Source of the DNA: Oscillospiraceae bacterium
Lineage (GTDB): Bacteria; Bacillota; Clostridia; Oscillospirales; Oscillospiraceae
Length of the DNA stretch: 64,000 nt
NCBI GenBank assembly: GCA_017461585.1
Contig: JAFTYM010000038.1
Location: 1 to 64,000 of the forward strand
Direction: 5' to 3'
Positions 61,259 through 64,000 of this stretch are shown here, piece after piece. The translations under genes were made by a program, and so were the position numbers. How positions within the stretch are numbered: position 1 is the stretch's first letter; each line of letters opens with the position of its first letter. The notes below the pieces were generated by a model that made no database searches, was not told the origin of the DNA, and worked only from the letters and a program-made list of their open reading frames with translations.

Positions 61259-61582
61259 ATGAAGCTCAAAATACCGAAAAAGAAACTGTATGCAGCAAGG
61301 ACGATATTTTATGTTAGCTTTGCCGCTGCGCTGATTCTTTGTTTTACATTGAGTGTAATCAAACCGATTGGCTTGGGTATAGCGGTGTTCGTTGCTGCAT
61401 TGGCGCTGATGCTTATAGGTCAGCATTGGATAATTTCTATGTATAAATGTCCCAAATGTGAGGCGAAGCTGCTGTACAGCAGCGACAGAAGAAAAGCCGG
61501 TCTTGAAAACAACTGTCCCGAGTTTTGCCCTCAATGCGGCACAAAAATAATTGTGGAAATTGTGGATGAGAAAATGGAGTGA
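61259..61582 (+). CDS. Two-helix membrane protein with zinc ribbon, paralogue
   Basis: 107 residues from the ATG at 61259 with GAGGTG upstream. N-terminal basic stretch (KLKIPKKKLYAARTI), two membrane helices (about 15-33, 38-56) and a zinc ribbon CPKC...CPQCG. The layout KxxYA..(TM)(TM)..CPxC..CxxCG matches the preceding protein. Function unknown. Confidence 0.75.
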   Translation: MKLKIPKKKLYAARTIFYVSFAAALILCFTLSVIKPIGLGIAVFVAALALMLIGQHWIISMYKCPKCEAKLLYSSDRRKAGLENNCPEFCPQCGTKIIVEIVDEKME

Positions 61583-61690
61583 TGCTTTTGAATAACGACA
61601 TCGCGGTCACCGACATTTACCAACGTTAGTAATGCGGCGAGTTAAGCAATCGGAACACCCGATTGCGCCGTGTCTGAGCCGCAGGGTTTC

Positions 61691-61754
61691 CAAAGGGCTT
61701 GCCCTTTGAATTGGTTCTTTTGCATACTTTTCTTTCAAACAAAGAAAAGTATGC
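61691..61754. repeat. Pair of perfect hairpins in an intergenic repeat
   Basis: CAAAGGGC-TT-GCCCTTTG (61691-61708) is followed by GCATACTTTTCTTT (61722-61735) and its complement (61741-61754). This AAGGGCTTGCCCTT plus TTTTCTTT-AAAGAAAA arrangement is a common intergenic element in Clostridia. It may act as a terminator for the zinc-ribbon genes. Confidence 0.65.
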
Positions 61755-61798
61755 CGTCGGATACATGACAAGCAGATTATATGTGCCAAGATAAAAAC

Positions 61799-61845
61799 GG
61801 GCGATTCACAAATCGCCCGCGGACCGAAGTCCTCGACGTCCCGTA
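61799..61845. repeat. Partial GTAGGG-family repeat unit
   Basis: GGGCGATTCACAAATCGCCC is a palindrome nearly identical to the core of 60351-60374 but lacks the GTAG end. GTCCTCGACGTCCCG follows, as in the unit at 60290-60316. A composite or decayed copy. Confidence 0.6.
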
Positions 61846-61855
61846 TCGCACCCCC

Positions 61856-61985
61856 TTGACAACCAAATTCCATTGTGCTATTCTAACACTCGCGTCTTAT
61901 GGGCGCACAAATGTTGATATTGTCCTTTGCATAAAGTTAGTTTTACCGCTCCGTAATTGCACTTACGGGGCGGTAAGCGTTTTTG
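61856..61985 (+). ncRNA. Candidate small RNA with own promoter and terminator
   Basis: TTGACA (61856-61861), 17 bp, TATTCT (61879-61884) form a strong promoter. About 60 nt later a 14-bp stem (61943-61956 with 61963-61976, one mismatch-type pair) ends in GCGTTTTT. No start codon with a ribosome binding site is found between. The transcript would be about 90-95 nt (from about 61891). It is not a class I recognise. It lies just ahead of the separate cysE T-box promoter. Confidence 0.55.
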
Positions 61986-61986
61986 C

Positions 61987-62015
61987 TTGACACACATTTT
62001 TGCCCATGATAATAT
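61987..62015 (+). promoter_or_regulatory. Promoter of the T-box/cysE-cysS operon
   Basis: TTGACA (61987-61992), 17 bp, TAATAT (62010-62015). It sits directly before the T-box leader. Confidence 0.88.
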
Positions 62016-62024
62016 AATATATAG

Positions 62025-62245
62025 CGATGAACGGGAAGAGTAAAAACCCATATTCGGCAACAGAGAATGACCGTCACCGGCTGAAAGCGGTCTGTGCCAG
62101 AAGGTTTTGAAAGTGCGCCCGGGAGCTTTGGGGGTAATGCCCTGCGCGTTGGCTGCGTTAAAGGTCAGATGAGTTATAAATGAGAGTGGAACCGCGATAA
62201 GTCGCCTCTTGTAAATGTACAGGAGCGGCTTTATTTTTTTATAAA
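62025..62245 (+). ncRNA. T-box riboswitch leader, probably tRNA-Cys specific
   Basis: The T-box sequence AGTGGAACCGCG (about 62185-62196) is followed by a terminator stem (AAGTCGCCTCTTGTA with TACAGGAGCGGCTTT) and a T run. Upstream Stem I material includes AGAGAATGA and the GAAAG-TGC-G region; TGC at 62114-62116 is the likely Cys specifier codon. Both downstream genes concern cysteine, which agrees. Uncharged tRNA-Cys would favour the antiterminator and switch on cysE-cysS. Confidence 0.9.
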
Positions 62246-62265
62246 TTTTCTTCGGGAGGAATTGT

Positions 62266-62907
62266 ATGGCAACAAGACTTGGAGAAACAATAAGAGCATA
62301 CAAAGCGCGAGACCCCGCAGCAAGGTCGTCTTTAGAGATTTTCCTGCTGTATCAGGGCGTCCACGCAATCATATACCACCGCATAGCCCATTGGTTTTAT
62401 AAGCATAACCTGCACTTTCTGGCGCGATGCGTCTCCCAATGGAGCAGGCACTTCACGGGAATTGAGATACACCCGGGTGCTAAAATCGGCAGACGCTTAG
62501 TTATCGACCACGGCATGGGAATCGTCATCGGCGAGACCGCCGAAATCGGCGACGATGTACTGCTCTATCAGGGCGTGACTCTTGGCGGTACCGGTAAGGA
62601 TAAGGGCAAGCGCCATCCTACCATCGGCAACAACGTAATGGTGGGCTGCGGTGCCAAGGTTTTAGGACCCTTTACCGTTGGCGACAATGCGCGAATTGCG
62701 GCCAATGCCGTTGTTTTGACGGAGATTCCGCCTGACAGCACTGCTGTGGGCGTTCCTGCAAGAGTGGTCCGCGTTGCAGGCGAAAAGGTGGACTTTGCGT
62801 CAAACGTAGACCAGATCCACATTCAGGACCCTGTTTCAATCGAACTTACCGCTGTGAGATTACAGCTTGAATTACTTGAGAAGAAAATGGAGGAACTTTC
62901 AAAATGA
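62266..62907 (+). CDS. cysE: Serine O-acetyltransferase
   Basis: 213 residues. An N-terminal helical part (about 1-65) precedes a left-handed beta-helix with hexapeptide repeats: [41 protein letters not shown], then [37 protein letters not shown]. The catalytic DHG and GET motifs are intact. It makes O-acetylserine for cysteine synthesis. Its TGA overlaps the cysS ATG by four bases (ATGA), under the T-box. Confidence 0.95.
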   Translation: MATRLGETIRAYKARDPAARSSLEIFLLYQGVHAIIYHRIAHWFYKHNLHFLARCVSQWSRHFTGIEIHPGAKIGRRLVIDHGMGIVIGETAEIGDDVLLYQGVTLGGTGKDKGKRHPTIGNNVMVGCGAKVLGPFTVGDNARIAANAVVLTEIPPDSTAVGVPARVVRVAGEKVDFASNVDQIHIQDPVSIELTAVRLQLELLEKKMEELSK

Positions 62908-64000
62908 AGCTTTTCAATACAATGACAATGAAAAAAGAGGACTTTGTACCCTTGGAAGAGGGTAAGGTAAAAATGTATGCCTGCGGTCCTACAGTATATA
63001 ACTATATCCACGTAGGCAACGCACGTCCCCTTATCATGTTTGATGCTCTCCGCCGTTACTTTGAGTACCGCGGCTACGACGTAACTTTCGTCCAGAACTT
63101 CACAGACGTTGACGACAAGATCATCAACCGCGCAAACGAAGAGGGTATCACATCCCAGGAAGTTTCCGAGAAGTATATCAAGGAATTTTTCGCAGATGCG
63201 AAAGGTCTCGGCGTTCGTGCAGCAACAGTTCACCCCAAGGCAACAGAGAATATGCAGGAGATCATCGACATCGTCTCCACACTTATTGAAAAGGGCTACG
63301 CTTACGAGGTAAACGGCGACGTTTACTACAGAACAACAAAGTTTGAGTCCTACGGCAAGCTGTCTCACCAGCCTCTTGAAGAGCTGCAGGCAGGTGCCCG
63401 TATCGACGTTGCGGATATTAAGGAAAACCCCATGGACTTCGCACTTTGGAAGGCTGCTAAGCCTGGCGAGCCCTACTGGGAATCCCCCTGGGGCAAGGGA
63501 CGTCCCGGCTGGCACATTGAGTGCTCCGCCATGTCCATGAGATATCTCGGCAAGACAATCGATATCCATTGCGGCGGTCAGGACCTGACATTCCCCCACC
63601 ACGAAAACGAGATTGCCCAGTCTGAGGCGGCAAACGGCTGCGAATTCGTAAAATACTGGGTACACAACGGCTTTATCAGCATCGACAATAAGAAGATGTC
63701 CAAATCTCTGGGCAACTTCTTCACAGTCCGCGAGGCTGCCGAGGCTTACGGATACTCCACGATCCGTATGTTCATGCTCATGAGCCATTACAGAAGTCCC
63801 CTCAACTACTCAGGCGAGATCCTTATCCAGTCCAAGAATGCGCTGGAGCGCCTTAAGACAGCAAAGGATAACCTGAAGTTCCTTACCGAAAACGGTTTGG
63901 AGGGCGACCTTACAGAAACCGAAGCAGCCTTTGTTGACGGTCTTACAAAATACCGCGAGAGATTTATCGAAGCCATGGACGATGACTTCAACACAGCCGA
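62904..64000 (+). CDS. cysS: Cysteinyl-tRNA synthetase, 3' end beyond the window
   Basis: 365 codons present; the gene is cut by the window edge (usual length about 460-470). HIGH-type motif in [18 protein letters not shown] (about 25-42, including the Zn-ligand Cys), further Zn ligands GWHIECSAM and [19 protein letters not shown], and KMSKS in [11 protein letters not shown] (about 265). It charges tRNA-Cys and is translationally coupled to cysE; both respond to the T-box. Confidence 0.96.
   Translation, partial: MKLFNTMTMKKEDFVPLEEGKVKMYACGPTVYNYIHVGNARPLIMFDALRRYFEYRGYDVTFVQNFTDVDDKIINRANEEGITSQEVSEKYIKEFFADAKGLGVRAATVHPKATENMQEIIDIVSTLIEKGYAYEVNGDVYYRTTKFESYGKLSHQPLEELQAGARIDVADIKENPMDFALWKAAKPGEPYWESPWGKGRPGWHIECSAMSMRYLGKTIDIHCGGQDLTFPHHENEIAQSEAANGCEFVKYWVHNGFISIDNKKMSKSLGNFFTVREAAEAYGYSTIRMFMLMSHYRSPLNYSGEILIQSKNALERLKTAKDNLKFLTENGLEGDLTETEAAFVDGLTKYRERFIEAMDDDFNTA

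Overview
The window reads as a chromosomal segment of an anaerobic, low-to-mid GC Firmicute of the class Clostridia, probably a gut Oscillospiraceae/Ruminococcaceae-type organism. The evidence is the order pyrH-frr-uppS-cdsA-dxr-rseP-ispG-polC, a Gram-positive PolC, a T-box leader before cysE-cysS, two oxygen-sensitive glycyl radical enzymes, several ECF sigma/anti-sigma pairs, strong GGAGG ribosome binding sites and many lipobox proteins. No species can be named from sequence alone.

Layout. (1) 165-6958: a MerR regulator faces an operon of cyclase-family hydrolase, 3-hydroxyacyl-CoA-dehydrogenase-type enzyme, BKACE acetyl-CoA-dependent beta-keto acid cleavage enzyme, two-subunit CoA-transferase and Na+/solute symporter. 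This matches the lower half of anaerobic phloroglucinol (flavonoid A-ring) breakdown; the first reductase is not in the window. (2) 7033-7651: an array of short palindromic repeats that recur through the window. (3) 7704-11799: a LysR regulator, MobB and a TupABC tungstate importer whose binding protein appears circularly permuted. (4) 12001-14540: M23 peptidase and glutaminyl-tRNA synthetase on the minus strand. (5) 14946-22552: two lipoproteins with near-identical leaders, a PadR/DUF1700/DUF4097 operon, and a tandem pair of DUF4015 putative glycoside hydrolases. (6) 22798-32227: a ten-gene Mrp/Mbh-like cation antiporter operon with four antiporter-type subunits. (7) 32532-44204: a MATE transporter, then the pyrH-to-polC housekeeping operon. 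(8) 44360-57779: CarD regulator, two glycyl radical enzymes without a nearby activase, two ECF sigma/anti-sigma pairs, a lipoprotein, an M29 aminopeptidase, an alpha/beta hydrolase and tRNA-Arg(CCU). (9) 58014-60227: rpmG-secE-nusG-rplK-rplA, with an in-frame amber codon inside rpmG. (10) 60525-64000: small membrane/zinc-ribbon proteins, a candidate small RNA, and T-box-controlled cysE-cysS, the latter running off the window.

How the genes may work together. The first operon would turn a beta-hydroxy/beta-keto acid derived from an aromatic ring into acetoacetate and acetoacetyl-CoA, feeding butyrate or acetate fermentation. TupABC and MobB supply tungsten/molybdenum cofactors. The Mrp-like complex exchanges Na+ and H+, which would fit the Na+-coupled symporter in the first operon. 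These links are inferences from content and order.
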